Origin: Phalacrocorax aristotelis
Lineage: Eukaryota; Chordata; Aves; Suliformes; Phalacrocoracidae
Length of the DNA: 64,000 nucleotides
Assembly (NCBI RefSeq): GCF_949628215.1
Contig: NC_134281.1
Span: forward strand, 44,970,512 to 45,034,511
Direction: 5' to 3'
The position numbers were made by a program, and so were the translations under genes. Of this stretch, positions 42,000 through 56,200 are shown one piece after another. Numbering within the stretch: position 1 is the stretch's first letter; every line of letters begins with the position of its first letter. Below the pieces are notes generated by a model. It saw nothing but the letters and a program-made list of their open reading frames with translations, had not been told where the DNA came from and searched no databases.

Positions 42000-44900
42000 G
42001 ATGCTGCTCCCCAAACCTGTGATGCCAGCCCTGGTTGGGGTGGAAACACGCCCCAAAAACCCACCCTCACCCGAGGCTGAGCACTAACACAGCTGCTTAA
42101 ATGGAGACACAGCTCCCAGGCCCTGAAACAGAGCCTGAACTTAACCTCCACCTCCTCCCAGCGCCTGAAAAATCTGGGCAATAGCAGCCGTTTCCCTTCC
42201 CAATTTGTTTTCCTCTGTCTCAATCTGTCTGTTTGGCTCAGGAGTGCAATTCTTGCGCTTACTAACTCTTCCCGCACCTGCTTCAATTTGTTTTCCCTCT
42301 GGTGCTGCTGCTGCTTTCGGGAAAGTAACATTGTTTGCTGATGGCTGCGAATCATCCTGTCAATTACTTCTAGCTGAATTCTTGAAGGTCCAAACCATCC
42401 CAAATACAGTGATATTCCCAACAAGTATTTTCCATGCTCTCACCCATGCTCGGGGGGGTACCACTGAGCTGTGTTATAGGTATCTCCACTTGGCTGTAGC
42501 TCATGTAGATGCTTCCAGGTGGTGTTTCTGGATGTCTGCAGGTGATGTGAGGAGATCCATTCACCGGATGCCCTGGAGCTCCTCATTTGGTGTTTGCATG
42601 TTTTCTAATGGGCCCGTTGCTCACAGGACTCACTTGAGTGCATCAGCCACCAGCAGCTGGAGGGAAGGAGAATGATCTCTCCTCTCTGTGCTTTTCTCTT
42701 TTCCAGCATGCCCAGGTGTCCACTGCTCTGAGTGCCATACTGGCGTCGCTCCCAGAGTCTGAAACTGTGGGCATGGTGGTTTCAGTAACCTTTCAAAGAT
42801 GGCATCAGGAGGAGGGCCTCGCTCCCCTGGGACTGACACGTTTTTTGCTGCCAACCTCAGTGACACCAGACCTCCACCCTTGATGGTGGAGGTGAGTTTA
42901 GCAGCCAAGAGGATGAAAATAGGAGTCCTGTGGTCAACTGCACCTTCAGAAAACAATTTCTTCTCCAGGAGCTCTGGTGCTACTGGCTGCTGGATGGCCA
43001 GATAACACCCACCTACCTTTTGTGCCATGTCAGTGCAAAGAAAATTCCCTTTCAGCATCACACGGGGCGGGGGACAGCTGGGACAGGTCTGTACGTGCTG
43101 CTGAGCATCAGAGGAAGCAGCAGTAAAGGAAAAGGATGGTGATCAAGTGGCTTTTCCTCCTGGTTTGCCCCAGCCCATGGGTGTTTAAGAGGGTGTCTGG
43201 GGAGGGAAGAAGGCACAAATCTGCACTTGCCTCCTAACAAGGAGCCTTCATTATCAGAGCACTGACTGATTTGGTGTTTGTTGGTGCAACACATCAGCAC
43301 ATGGAAGATTTCTGAGTGAAATATTTGCCAGCACCTTTAAGGTCCATTAAGGCAACATTTTGAGTATGTGGTGTACATGGACGGGAGACAAGGCCAGACC
43401 CCCCTGCTGCCTGCAAAGCCTTGCTGCTAGTTAGTTGCTAGGAATATAAGCGTCAGCTTAAGATGATAGTTACAAGATTTCACAACTGAAAAAACTTAAA
43501 GATATAATTAACTTTCCTGGCAGCCCAGATTTTGCTGAAAACAGTGAATGCTGCAGCCGCTTGTGCGCGGCAGCACCCAGCAGCATCCAGCCCCTTGTCT
43601 GCAGGACAGGCACTTCCTCACCTTGCCAGAGCCTCCAGTACCCTGTGATTTGCAGGGAAAAAGGCTTTTCCGGGTAGCTGTTGGTGGTGCACTCAAATAA
43701 GGAGTTGGACCTGGTTCCAGGCTGCTGCACTCACCCCAGGGAGGTTTTCCAACTTCAGCTCTGGTCTGAAGCCACCCGAGCATCCCCAGGTGCAGCCCTT
43801 GCCTACACATATCCCTCGGGATGGAGGACTGGTGCTGCAGGAGCAGCTCTGCTCCCCCAAGTAAAGGGGCTCCCCAGCACTCCTGGCACCGCAGGGCATT
43901 ATCCAGGGGCTCATGGCTGGGGTGGTTAACAGGACTTGAAGATGCCGTAAGACACAGGGCAGAGTGAGGCCATGTAACCGCTCAAGCCGGTCATCCCCCT
44001 TGGAGCAAGGAAAGTCTCCCGTGATCACTGAGCACCAGCCCTCCTCAGCCTCTGGTCATGCTCCGGCATGTCTCAGCCTCTCTTTTTCTCCATTAGGTTT
44101 TGGCATCCAGTCTCTCCCTGCGCCGCAGGATTTTGCTCACTGATGTCCCCTGTTAAACCACCTCTTCTCTGTAATACAGGGCCCTCCCTTTCTGTTCCAA
44201 ATTTGACACCATGGGAAGCTGCTTCTGAAAAAAACCTGGAGGTGTCACCACCAGCACTGACCAGGAGTCCTCCGTGCTCTCAGATACCCAACACCACCGA
44301 GCATGAAGGCCCCAATTAAAGCCATGCCAGCAGCATGGGGCAAAGGGGACATCATGCGGACAGAACTAACACCTGAGGTTGGGGGTCCCAACCATCCTCC
44401 TGGTTTGGTGGCCAGGACGTGGGAGCACTGCCTCTCCCCAGTTAATGCAGGATTGGTTTCCATCCAAAAGAGCAATGGCCAAATGGCTCACGATGTGCCT
44501 GCGGCTTTGCAAAGCTCCCCAGCTCCCTATGCTGCCCATGTTAACCCCTTCCAGATTTCCAGCCCAAACCTGCTCCCGGCTGGTTTATCCTGCTTGCCTC
44601 CACACCCCCACTCCCCAAATCACCCACTATCTTCCCCAGCTCCTTCCCTCCACCATGTCTCAGTGTCTGCCTCCCCAGCACCCTTTTCCCAGGGGCTGGT
44701 GGCAGCCCAGGAGCATGACACTGCTGGCTGAGGCATGGTCCCAGAGTAGGACAGCTCCAGCATCCCACACTGGTGCACAGAAAGACCTGGCAGCACTGAT
44801 GGCATGTCCCTAGCCCTGTCCCCAACACACCCACGATAAAAGTCCCTTGTAGCCATCACCCTCCTGACCTCGGGCAACCTTTTCTCATCAGTGGAGCTCT

Positions 44901-45989
44901 GTACAGGGCACTTCATGCTCACCCAGCTCCTGAGTGTGACAGGGAGTGGCTGTGCTCTCCCCTCTAGGACGGGGGCTCACCAGGTTCTCCTGGAGTCATC
45001 CCTTGCCTTTCCCATGGCTCAGCCAGACCCTGCTCGCAGCCAGCTGTGACAGGGACACCTGGCATGGAGGAGGCTTGGGGACACTCCAGTTTGTTTCTCA
45101 CCATGATAAGCAATGCGATGCAAAGAGTGGGAGCTGTAGAGAGAGCTAATAGAAAGGGGTCAGGAGGAAAAAGGAGAGGTGTAACCAGGGGCTGGAGCTG
45201 TTATGGCCTTGCAAATTAATTTGAATAAGAAATCTGTCCATCTGATCTCCATACAATCAAAGCTCCCCAGAAGTGGATTGAACGCGAATTTCCCTGCCAC
45301 CACCCGCGCGCTGCTGCTGAGTGTGGCCACGCTGTGGACTGGAGCAAGTCCAGGGCGTGGCACCCACAGCACTTCTCCGTCAGCAAGCACATCTGCCCTT
45401 GTCCTTGTGAGTGAAGACCCCGGAAGCACAGGAGGTCACATCAGGACAGCCAGGAGAGGAGAAGATCCCCCGTGAGCAGGTGCAAAGTCCCCTGGCTGGG
45501 CACTGCCCCAGTTGGGGAGGGAGCCCAGCCAGGGAGGGAGACGGTACAAGCCCACAGCCTGGAGAGAGGGACTGCCCAGTTCGTTTTGTGAAACAAACAC
45601 TTTTTTCTCATGTAAAAGCCACTCAGGTGAGTTGCAAAAAGATAGCAGGAATCTATCACAAGGGCTCCCTCCCCTCCACCATGCCCACTGTTCTCATGCA
45701 TCAGGCCTCAATTTCCCTCGTTGGTGTTTGCCCGGCACTTCCCAAGCAAGCGGGGAGAGCAGTGAGCGTAGGCAGTGCTCCCGTTACTCATCTGATTATT
45801 TATTTAGAGCTTGATGATTTGATTGCACTGGGCTGAATGCAGCCACTCCATCTCCTGGCTTTGCTTATGGACATGGAGTCGCATCCAGCTGGAGCAGAAA
45901 AAGGCTTTGCTGTTCTGCAGCAGGGAGAGCCTCTGCTATCCCTCTGCAAGCGCCTGCATGCAAATCTGATGAAGAACGATCGTTGAAAA

Positions 45990-46165
45990 TCGTAGATCAT
46001 AGAAAACAGGACTGGAAGATCCCCCAGGAGATTGGTTGGTTTATCCCTCTCCTGCCCTGGGGGAATCACTTCTACCAGAGAGAAGCTGGGCTAAAATATC
46101 TTTAAAATCCCACCCATGCTTTCAGTGTTTTCTCTATTTACCAGAAAGGTTTTCCTAATGTGTCA
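45990..46165 (-). mobile_element. Ancient diverged CR1 fragment
   Basis: On the + strand it reads as the reverse complement of an old CR1 3' end. It begins ATCATAGAAAACAGGACTGGAAGATC, then shows a CCCTCTCCTGCCCTGGGG block and ends with GAAAGGTTTTCCTAATG, in the expected order. The many differences from the CR1 pattern indicate age greater than the copy at 11395. Confidence 0.55.
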
Positions 46166-46383
46166 CATTGGTGGGATGTGCTGATGGGAGATATGCTGAT
46201 GGGCACTGTGCTTTTGTGCTGCTGCACTGGGCAAGTGCAATGGCAGTGGAAGTGCCCCAGAACAGGTACCACTTGCCCATGCAGGACCCTACTCCCCCTG
46301 CTTGGAAGCACAGGATCAGCTCTGGGACACTGGGCAGGATGGTGCACCCAACTGGGGCTCCCAGCAAGCACATAGTGTCATGA

Positions 46384-46428
46384 TCATAGAATGGTTTGGG
46401 TTGGAAGGGACCTTAAAGACCACCCTAG
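46384..46428 (-). mobile_element. Short CR1 3'-end fragment
   Basis: ATCATAGAATGGTTTGGGTT followed by GGAAGGGACCTTAAAGACCA is the hallmark reverse complement of the avian CR1 3' terminus. Similarity stops after about 45 bases. Confidence 0.75.
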
Positions 46429-47964
46429 GGATTCCCTACCTTAATGATCCACAACACAAGGGTCTAGCAACCCTAGAAAACCCCACCTGCACCCAGGGCA
46501 AGCCTATTCAGGTGCAGGCAGTTATGCCCTGATGGCCATGAGCAGCCTGGAGGAGCCCCAGGGTGGGAGTGCTCTGCTGAGGATGTAAACTGGTCACAGC
46601 TGTGCCCAGGCTTGCACAGTCTTTCTGATGCCCTCAAAGCTGTGGGCAGAAAGGGAGGGAGAGAGGGAGGGTGAATGAGTTGACAGGTAGGTATGTATGA
46701 TTGTATCATGGGGCTGGAAAGGAGTGTGATGTAGGCAGAGTGCCAGCTTGCATGGTAGGTCGCTCTCCAGTCCCCTGGAGCCACCTGCCACAAGGGCGGT
46801 GAGAGGCCAAGCAGCACTGCAGCTGGGTGAGCTCTGGGGATGGGTGACCCCTTGGTGGCCGTGCTGGAGCCCCCCAGGTATACGAGGTCTGTCCCTGCAG
46901 TGCAGGGTAGAGCCTGGGGGTCTCTCATTGCTTGTGCACAGCTGCCTGGCTGCACACACCATTGGGCTGCTGGCGTGGGGAGAGGGATGGTGCCCCTCTG
47001 GCTGCAGTGCTGTAATTAAGGAGTGGGTGCTTGACTTTTCACATGAGCTCAGTACACCAGGTCTGGCCCTGCTCCCTTAGGCAGATGGATGCTGCAGGTC
47101 AGGGGCTGCAGACCCAGCCGTGCAGGAGCTAGCTGTTTGAGGGGCTTCTCCTTTCCAAAGCAATGCTTCAGCTCTAACAGGTAGCTTGGGTCCCTCTCCT
47201 TCCAGGAATGCTTTATAGACACCAGGTTTCCACACTCGAAAAAAAACCCTGCCTGCTTGGGTGGGTAATGCCAGCTTGCCGCAGGGGCATCTCTACGTTG
47301 GGGACCCAGGTACTCACTGGAGACCCCAGCTGTGGCAGCACAGATGCGGAAGCAGTAGTCAAGCAGCACTCCCATCTGGGGAAACATAACAGATCAAGCA
47401 TACAGACAATTAAAAGTGCAATCACGGTGCTTACTGGGAGTTGTTTTCCCAGCTTATTTTAAACCCTATTTCATGGGCATCATGGCCCCAGGGTCAGTAA
47501 GGTCTTCCTCCCCTGCTTGCCAGGGTTTGGGCATACAGAGGCTGAACGGGGCATTTGTTCCATAATGTATGAGAGAGTTTACAAATGGATTTTGAGCTTA
47601 GTCATGTCCCTGCATTGGGTTCAGGGGGTGCAGATTTGACCCTGCCTCCCCTCTCCAGCTGACTCTGCCTGTTCCATCCATCCAGGACAGGACTGGAGTG
47701 TTTGCAATGTGAAAATTTCAGCTGAGGCAAAATATTGGGCACAGTGGAAATGGGTTGGGGGTTTTTTTAGTTGTTTTTTTTTTGCCATTGGAGCTGGTTT
47801 GCTAGAGGTACAAGGTTTGTCCATTATAGGAGCACCCTTTATAAGGAGATAACTGCTTGCTATATAATAATATATAATTAGCAAGGATTATCCCATAATC
47901 TAGTCTAATTGACAGAGACCATGGAGGTTGTTCAGTGGACTGCTAGCAGAAGAATTAGAGTATC

Positions 47965-48090
47965 ATTAGTTCCAGTGTAACCCTGGCACAGGCTTCCCTT
48001 TTCTGCATCCTTTGGCATGTCTTGAGTCCCTTCATGCCTCAGTTTCCTCTCCTGTGAAACGCCAGTATATCCACCTGAACAAGGTGGGGG
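47965..48090 (+). repeat. Possible MIR-type SINE relic
   Basis: GTGTAACCCTGGCACAGG, later ATGCCTCAGTTTCCTC and TCCTGTGAAA recall the MIR core (TGTGACCTTGGGCAAG, CCTCAGTTTCCTCATCTGTA). Strongly diverged. Confidence 0.4.
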
Positions 48091-51000
48091 GGTGGGGGAT
48101 TTATCCTGCAATAGCAGCACCTGTGCAGATGGATGTTTAAACAAAGGCAGGAGGGCTCTCCAGCCCTTGTATATTGTCCACAACATGATGTCTGCTATGG
48201 GAGGCCTTGCTCGTTAGCATTAAAAACACCTTAAAAGTGCCACAGCATTTAAAGCAGCAAGGGATATTCAGTGCTTGTGGTGCTGTGCACTGCATGGAGG
48301 AGCAAGGGTTTGCTAGCTACGGCCAGCCACACTGGGCAACTCCCCAATATATTTTCCTCCCTTTTCCTCTTTTCGGCTTTCTTCCATCCCTCCTCTGTTC
48401 TAGCCCCCAATTTCTTCTCTGTCTTATGCTCCTGCTCCATGGTGTGCCAACAGACTCTGGGAGGAAAGTTCCTGGAGCCTACATCAAATGATCAGGGCTC
48501 CAAAAACTTCTGTGGCTGTTCCTTGCCTTAACATCTCTTAATCTGGGGCCAGCCTAGCAAACCCTTCATATTACAGGTCTGCCGGGGAAGCAAATGAGAT
48601 CTAAAAGTTTGTATTCTTTGTGAAGAAACCTTTGAAGAGCCTCTTAAAAGATGAAAAATGGTGAGCTGCTGTGCACTCTCTTTTCTGAAGGACAGGGAGG
48701 GTCTTGCCTACTCCTGCCTTCTTTTGCCCAAGTAATTTGCAGCAGGACAAAGCTCTCCTTAGCCATGCCTGCTGATGGGGAACAGAGCAAGTTGTGACCC
48801 AGTGCCCTTCAGAAGCTGGGGTCAGAAGTCAGCTCTGGCAGGGGTGAATTCCCCTCCATCCCTCCCGGCGTTGCCCTGAGCCCACCCTGTAACCCCCAAG
48901 CACCAGCAGCACAGGCAGGGGAGAGCAGGAGACGTCACTCACATCCAGAAGGTGCTTCCCTCCTCCCTTTGCTGGGTGCAGCACGTCTCTAAAGGTCTGC
49001 TGGCTTTATCTACTCTTTCATTGAACAAAATCTGTAGGCTGGGCTTAATCTGGTAAGAAAAGGAAAAAAAAGAAGAACCTTTTCTCCAGATTGGGTGGCT
49101 TCTTGATTTAATGTTTCCCCTCTAAAAAGGAAACCAGCTATTTCAAAGGCACCATGCCTGAGAAACATAGCACAAGGGAGCCACCACTCAGACCTTTCAT
49201 CCTCCCTTTTAATCTAAAAGGGTTTCCCCAACAGGAAGACAGGAGCTTGTGGAGAGTCCCTGTCTTTCTAATGTGTCTTACCGGTACCCTGTGGCTGGTC
49301 TGCACCACCCAGAGGCTGCCAAGTAAAACCAGAGGAGAAAGCAGAATTTAGGAGCAATGCATGCCTGGGCCAGTGAGGCCAAACTTTAGGATGTGCGAGG
49401 GGCCCCTTCTTCCCCAGCTGCCTGTGTAACCCATGTGGTGGGGAACCCAAGCTGGTGAGGGTCCTGCAGGACCCCCCCTGTGAACAGGGGTCTATAGCAA
49501 ACTATAGCAGATCAGAAATTTCAGAGCCAGGCCAGCCTTAGGAGTGATGTACTCCCTAGGGTTCAGGTGCCTGTGCCCTTCCAGACCCTCTATTTCAAGG
49601 GATTTCTGGAGTCACACGGACTAGAGCTAGTGCAGAACAGTGCACAGCGCTGAGAGAGGCCATCCCTGGCCTCCTGCTTTATCCATGAGCCACACAGCTC
49701 TGGTCTCCCTGCTGGCTGTGCTGGCCAGGGGAGGGAAGGAAGAATTGGTTGTGCTCAGCTTTAGCTGGAGGAATAGCAAACTGCTTCCTAGGCATATGCC
49801 TAGGCACAAATAAATGCAGTTGTGTAGCTGAGATTGCTCCAAGGAGGGTGGAATCTGGTCTTTATAGCATAATTAAAAACTTGATTACTGTCAGGTATTG
49901 GGTATCCCTGTCACATTCAGCATCGCTCTTTGAGAAAATAAAGCCCTGTGTTGGCCTGTTGCTTTTTTGTCTATTTTGGGCTTCCTTTCCTACCTTCCTT
50001 TCTGGTTTTGTCCTTAACCCATTCCCTTGTTCTCTGCATTTCATCCTGTGCTGCACGTCTCAAGTCCAGCCCTCAGGGATCTTTTCCAGTTCCTCCAGAC
50101 AGTCAGTTTTATGCAAAGTTGAGTCTGTGAATCTTCAGCCCAAATGATACTGCCAGCTTTAACATCAAGTTGCAAGAGCTGGACCCAGAGCTATATGCTT
50201 AAGTCCCTTCAAAAACTAGTTGGGCAAAGATATTAGCCACAAAATAAACGAAATTCATAGGAGAGTTTTCTCCTGGTGTGTGGTAACTCTGCATCCCTGA
50301 AATTAATTCCCAAAAGTAAAATACGTGGCACATTGAGAATGATGTTAAAAAAAAAAAAAATCTCTGCAATATGTACCTTGAAGAGCTGAAGGTATTCAAA
50401 GTCGATCAAACAAATGGAAAAAAAAAATCCTTCTTCCCTGAAGGCTGCTCTGAAAAGGAAGGTGTCAGGGACCAGGAGAGGGCATGGAAGAAGTTATATG
50501 GAAAAGATGGGCCTGGCAGAGCTTTGCTTATATCCCAAAACAGAGTCTGATGGCATAGGACAGACTGAGGTTGTAGTTTGTGTGGAGCGGAAGAGCTCAT
50601 GTGCACCTCTAAGTTGTTCCATGCTGTCTGCAGATCTGGGGGGGCAACAGCTGTCCCACAGTAACCCCAGCTGACGTCTGGACAGCCTGTACGATTACGA
50701 TGAATGGATGTCAGGCAGGCCTGCTGACAGCGGCTCGTACCTCTTTTGGCTTGCACCACTTCAAAAGGGATGCACAAAGGATGAGATGCAGCCAGATTTT
50801 AGGTTTGTTTTTTTCCTAGATACACCTTGAGGACAAGGCTGGCATTCCCCACCACCTTCCCATTCCTCCACACATTGCAAACACCACAGGGGTGCTCTGG
50901 GCCTGGAGGTCCTTCTTTATGTCTATGTTGCTCTTACTTTTAAATTTTACAGTGCTGTATCATGAATGGAATTCCTTCCATGGGACTGTTTACTAATAAA

Positions 51001-52465
51001 AGGGGAAAGAATCATCCACATCAACTTCCCCCTCTCTCAGTTGCTTCCCAGGGGTGAACTGTAAAAACAAAAGTGGATCTTGCTGAGTTGCTGTTTTCAG
51101 AGCAAAACTGTCATTGCTATAGAGCAGTTCACTTTCAGACAGCAACTGTCCTCAGTGGTTACCCGCACTGTGCAACACAAATTGGGTGATTCCTGGACCT
51201 GTCCTGCAAACAAATGCACAACACAGCATAAACTGGCTGTGTCTTCAGATAAATCAAAGCTCTCTGACAGTATCTGACCTACACGGGAAACTTCTCTGGC
51301 TTGGCTTTCATTAGAACCAGAAGTTCCTAATTTTCAGGATTTTTGCTTCTCACATGTTACCTAAATAGAGAAAACACAGCCCAGCACCAGGAACAGAAAG
51401 CTGAAAATAAATAGTACAGGTTTTCGTGTTGCAGCTCTGGAAGCAAACCTTGGGTTGTTCATTGATCCTGAACCCCTTCCATGGCAGTCCAGGATACAAG
51501 CATTCAATTACAGCTGTGCATTTAAAGTTATTTAAAAGGGAAATGGAGCTGATGACTTGTAAAAAATAGAGGGTTTTCACATCTCTTGCTACAGCCTGGT
51601 CAACAAGTGTTAAGTCTATATTGATGTATTATCCATGTAGTCACCACTCACATACCCGCCAGTTTGTCCCATATTGCCTCTAACTCACTTAGCCTTAACT
51701 TTCTGCAAACAAGGTGTCTGTAGGCCAGGGCATCACTGTTTTCAGAAAAGCCAGAGGTTTGAAGGTACCATCACAATGTGTACAGAAAAAAAAGGGGTCT
51801 TGCGCTGGCCCAAGCAAACCAAACAGGATTTAGATGTTCTTAAGAGAACCTGCAATTATCAAATGAAATCTAGGGAGTTCAACACCTTGGGAAACTCTCA
51901 AGAGTTTCACTAGCTTTAGTGTCCAGAGAAGAAGAAAGTTTTTAGCAGGTCCACATAATGACAGTCCCATTTTAGGATGAAGGCTAATTCATAGTTTTCC
52001 CACTGCATTATTTGTCCTTCAGTGACTCTTCTGAAATGAGTGCTGAGCACAACTGATCAAAGGACACTTCCTTCTGGTATATTAGACTTCAATTCCCATG
52101 ACTATGAACAGGCAGGTTTTACTCATCCCCATATTTGGTCCTCTCTACCCTGACAGCTCAGAAAATGGTTTGTGAGCAGTCCCTTGTGTATGCACACACA
52201 CAGAGAACAGAGAGCACTTTATCACCTACCAGTAGAGAAACACTGCGCCTGTCACAGCTTTAATAGCAGCTTATGGAGAACAAGACAACTTATGACACTG
52301 AAGAAATCAGAGCAAATATGAAAGGCAACACTTCTAGTTTTTAATAACTAGAATGAATTAAAACAATAGTTTGTTGCTTAAATTTGTTCACACAATAATT
52401 CTGAACCATGTTCCTTCTGGAGGAAAAAAAAGCCTTTAAAAGGAGTATTTTGCTTATAAACTAAT

Positions 52466-52471
52466 TTTATT
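52466..52471 (-). promoter_or_regulatory. TCEANC2: Candidate poly(A) signal of TCEANC2
   Basis: TTTATT on the + strand gives AATAAA on the minus strand, about 790 bases after the TCEANC2 stop codon. It is the first such hexamer that I see downstream. Confidence 0.45.
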
Positions 52472-53259
52472 TAGAAAATTCAAGTTTTTTTTTCATATTA
52501 AAGTACAAGCACCACATTTAAATAATGAGTGAGGTACAGAAGTCTGAGCAAGCTGTTCATTAAACACAGAGGCATTTGATAGCACCTATACTCCAGGGCA
52601 TTTTGATTTTCACCCCAGGGCTTTAGAAAATGCCCACAATCACAGGATGACTGAGTCTATGAAATGGTGAATAGCAAGTTATTGAAGCCCATTTTGCACC
52701 CAGCTCTAGAATGCAGCACAGGGAAATCACCTGGCTTGGCAAAACAGCTAGCTCTTGCCACAGGCAGGGCCCAGCTGCAGCAGACGCGGCCAATTTAGGG
52801 TAAACTAGAGTTTGCAGTTATCCAGCAGGAATCTCCTCCCATGGATCAATTACCCTGAATTCCCAGTATTTCCTACCAGCACAGCACAGAGCTGCTCTGT
52901 TATGTTATTCAGCTGATTACACCTGAAGATCCACATCAGGGATGGAGCTAACCTGAGGTATGACAAACACGCAGAAGTGAGAAACAAGTGAGTCAGCAAG
53001 GATGGTTTTGTAGCAGGAAAATATACAGAGGAATAGAAGAAACTTTTCTTGCAACAAGCCCACAGGGATTTCTACCAAGTCAGATTTACAGCACCAGTTT
53101 CATCATTCGCAGTTCTCGTCTTCAGCGGCCCTGCTCATAGAGTGGTGCCCGGTGAGTCACACTGTCAGCACTTCTGCGCTCCTGTCACGGCAGAAAGGGC
53201 TCCCAGTTCCACAGAGATGTAGGCACATGAAGTTCTCACTCAGGATCAAGCATGACACC

Positions 53260-56200
53260 TCACTTTTTATGGCTCTGTACAAATGTAGGGACAGTAAGCG
53301 TGCCAGTCTTGACTTCTGCTCGGATTTCAGGTTTGTGCTTTAACGAGAAGACAAGAGCTCGCACCATTCTGCGATACGGTGCGCTAATGAGACGGGAAGA
53401 GAGATGAAAAGCTTCTCGCTCAATATTTTCAGCCAGTGGGTGATCAATCTGAAAACAGCAAAGTATAAAATTAGATCTTTACATTTAATGAGGAGACCAA
53501 CTGATTGAAATTGGAGTTTGGTCCTTTTCAATGTTTCTTCATTAATCAGCTTAGATTCAAGGAAATCTACTTCCCATCACAAGTGTAACAGGAAGAGCAA
53601 TTTAATTCCACCCTAGCAATTAAGGAACAAGGCAACGTGGTCAGTAGCAGGAAACATATCCACATCTCCAGCTGGGTGGCAGTACTTTGCCATTACAACA
53701 GGAAGCTAATCTGCAACTAGCTTTGGGTATCAAGCTCAACTGCAATTATAAGCTATGTTGTACTGTCTCCGTAACGCTCACTTTTGATCTTGCTCACATA
53801 AGGTACCTTGGATACTATTTAAAACTTCATTCCAACAGCAACCCTAAGACTTGGCAACTCTGCCTGGTGCTATAAAGGGAAATGTGGGCTCTCTGTCTGT
53901 AGAAGGAGGTGTAATTAAGAATGCAGAAAGGGATTTGCTGAATGTTAATTAGGTAGTTATTGCTTCAACATGTGCCAAAACCTGTAATTTAGCACAACTT
54001 AGAAAAAAATCCCCCACCCATCAAGAAATGGTTTTAATTTCACTTCTGCCTTTTGTGATGGGGAATCTCCCATGCTTTGCATGCAGGAGATTTCAGCATG
54101 CCAACCAGTATTCCTCCAAGTCCTTTGCCCGTTCCTGTTTTGCTACCCATCAATAAACTGCCGCTCTGCTGGGCAGCACTAGAAGCCCCTTGGATCCATT
54201 CAGCCCTGCCCTGCCCTCCCTTCTCCTTTTTGTCAGCCTCTCAAGCATCCCTGCTCCCCATTTGCTGGACCTCTGTGGCTCCCCTGCCTATATATGCTGT
54301 TCCTCTTCTGCTGTAGGCTCCACTTACACATATGGTGGTAACTGCAAGTCAGAAGGTTAGTTTTCCTTGATGTACTTTCAGATGAGTCCAGTTCAGAGGT
54401 GGTCCTGCTTTACCCAGTACTACTTGCTTTAGGGTGATACCATTGCCTTTACATCCCATAGATTCAGACTTTCCTACCAGTCTTATCACCATGCACAGAT
54501 GTGCTTTCCAAGAACTAAGCTTGACCCAGTGCCGTGGCAAAGGTGGGCTCCCACCGTTCTGAGGCATTCCCACAGCAAACCATCCATTTGTGCTGCCTCA
54601 GTCCAGATGGACTGGAAGATGGAGAGGTTGTTCTCATAGCTAGCAAACACATAGCTTTGAAAATCGAGTGCTAATCACTTGACTTGCCATTTAAAGGATA
54701 ATTAATGAATAAATTAAAAAGGAAAATTATTATGGTATTTCATAGACCAAGCAAACTAGTCATTAAACCTTACAGCAAAGCCCTGTTCATTTACTTAAAG
54801 ATACCTGAGGGATCTGGTATTTATCACCACTTTATATACTGTCAACCTTGCCTCTGTTTTTGCAATAGATTTAAATTTACAAATGTTTAATTACTTAAAT
54901 ATGAAACACCCAAAAGGTTCCAGTGTTACTTTCACAGCTGTTAAGTAGTAGGAAAACCTTTCTGTTAACTTCCTCCTTCTCTTGTACAACCCAACCGCAT
55001 TAGACACACAACTATTCTGTTGACTGGTTATATAAATGAGAGCAAATACACATCACTTACAATTAGTACGTTTACTTCGTTAACAGCCAAAAAAAAAACC
55101 CCTACTTTGAAAACAAAGCTACTTTTAAGTAGGGAGGTGAAGGAAATCACTGAAAATAGGAACAGATCATCCGGTCCAGTCTCCACTCTGCAGGCAGGAC
55201 CAGCTTTACAGTAGCTATGGCTGAAAAAGGTTTGTTTAACTTGTTCCTATACAAGAAGTAACTATTTGAGCCAAAGACAAATGGATCTGAACACTACCTC
55301 TAGATCCAGGGCTTCACAAAGCAGCTTCCGTGCATTCTTTCTGAAAGCCTCGGTCTTGGGATCGCTCCTGACCTCTATTGAGGGCTTATTTGAATGGTCT
55401 TTGATGAAAGTTCGCCACTCCATGTAAACATCTTTGGCAAGGCTGGCCACATCGTGATCTGAATGTTTGCGCATCTTATTCACTGTGTGACCTAGAAAAC
55501 AGCAACATCTCCTTCAGCTTTGGTAGGTGGACAAAATACAGTGGACACCAGTCAAATCATATTGGTGCTAAAGCAGCCACACACATTTTTTCTTCACGCA
55601 GTGTCAGCAAAACAACCAGAGCATTGACACAAATAGAAATATAAAATTATTAGGAATTAATTATTAGGAATTAAGCCTGAAGTTGTCACTCCTTGACTTC
55701 TGCAGTGATTTTTGCCTGAGCAAGGAATTAACCTATACATGTGCAAATTACCTTCCCAAGTCACCAAGGTGTGGTGATGCAATATAGGGCTATGTTAATT
55801 TTCTACACCGATACTACATCTGGTGAAAGTTTGTAAGATTGGCCTACAAAGAATGCCGTTTTTAAACTGAAAACCCCTTTAAGGAAGCAGATGTTGCTGG
55901 TGATGGCTATTGCATTTTAACACGCAAACATCACAGTGACTCCAAGCAGAATCTTTCCAATCGACAGGGCCTGCAAAGAGGGTTTCCTCTGAGAGATGAC
56001 AAAAGGGACCTTCTTCCAACAGAGTAATTCTCTCTGACCACTAGCACTGTTGGCCAGGAGATGTCACTGTTAGGCTTTGGTGGCTTTTCCAGCCAAGCTG
56101 CATTAAGGCAGGCAATGGGAAAAAAAAGTCTCCGGAAAAGCCTGAATGAGTTGAACATGGCAAATGAAACGACAATTCAGAAGTAAGGGGAAGGGGGCAG

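Larger units (their letters stand above)
42000..52465. other. Intergenic region between CDCP2 and TCEANC2
   Basis: The CDCP2 3' UTR begins here, but its end is unclear: no AATAAA is near, and an ATTAAA lies at about 44315. Old CR1 pieces lie near 45,990-46,165 and 46,384-46,428, and a MIR-like relic near 47,965-48,090. AATAAA hexamers at 49809-49814 and 49937-49942 have no upstream gene that I recognise. Many 60-140 codon open frames exist on both strands, but none has family motifs or consistent splice structure. Confidence 0.5.

Noticed and set aside
42638-42890. Possible exon between a TTTTCCAG acceptor and a GTGAGT donor downstream of CDCP2
   Set aside because: The reading frames within it are short or closed at the 5' side, no family motif is present, and CDCP2 already ends at a proper stop with a hydrophobic C-terminus.
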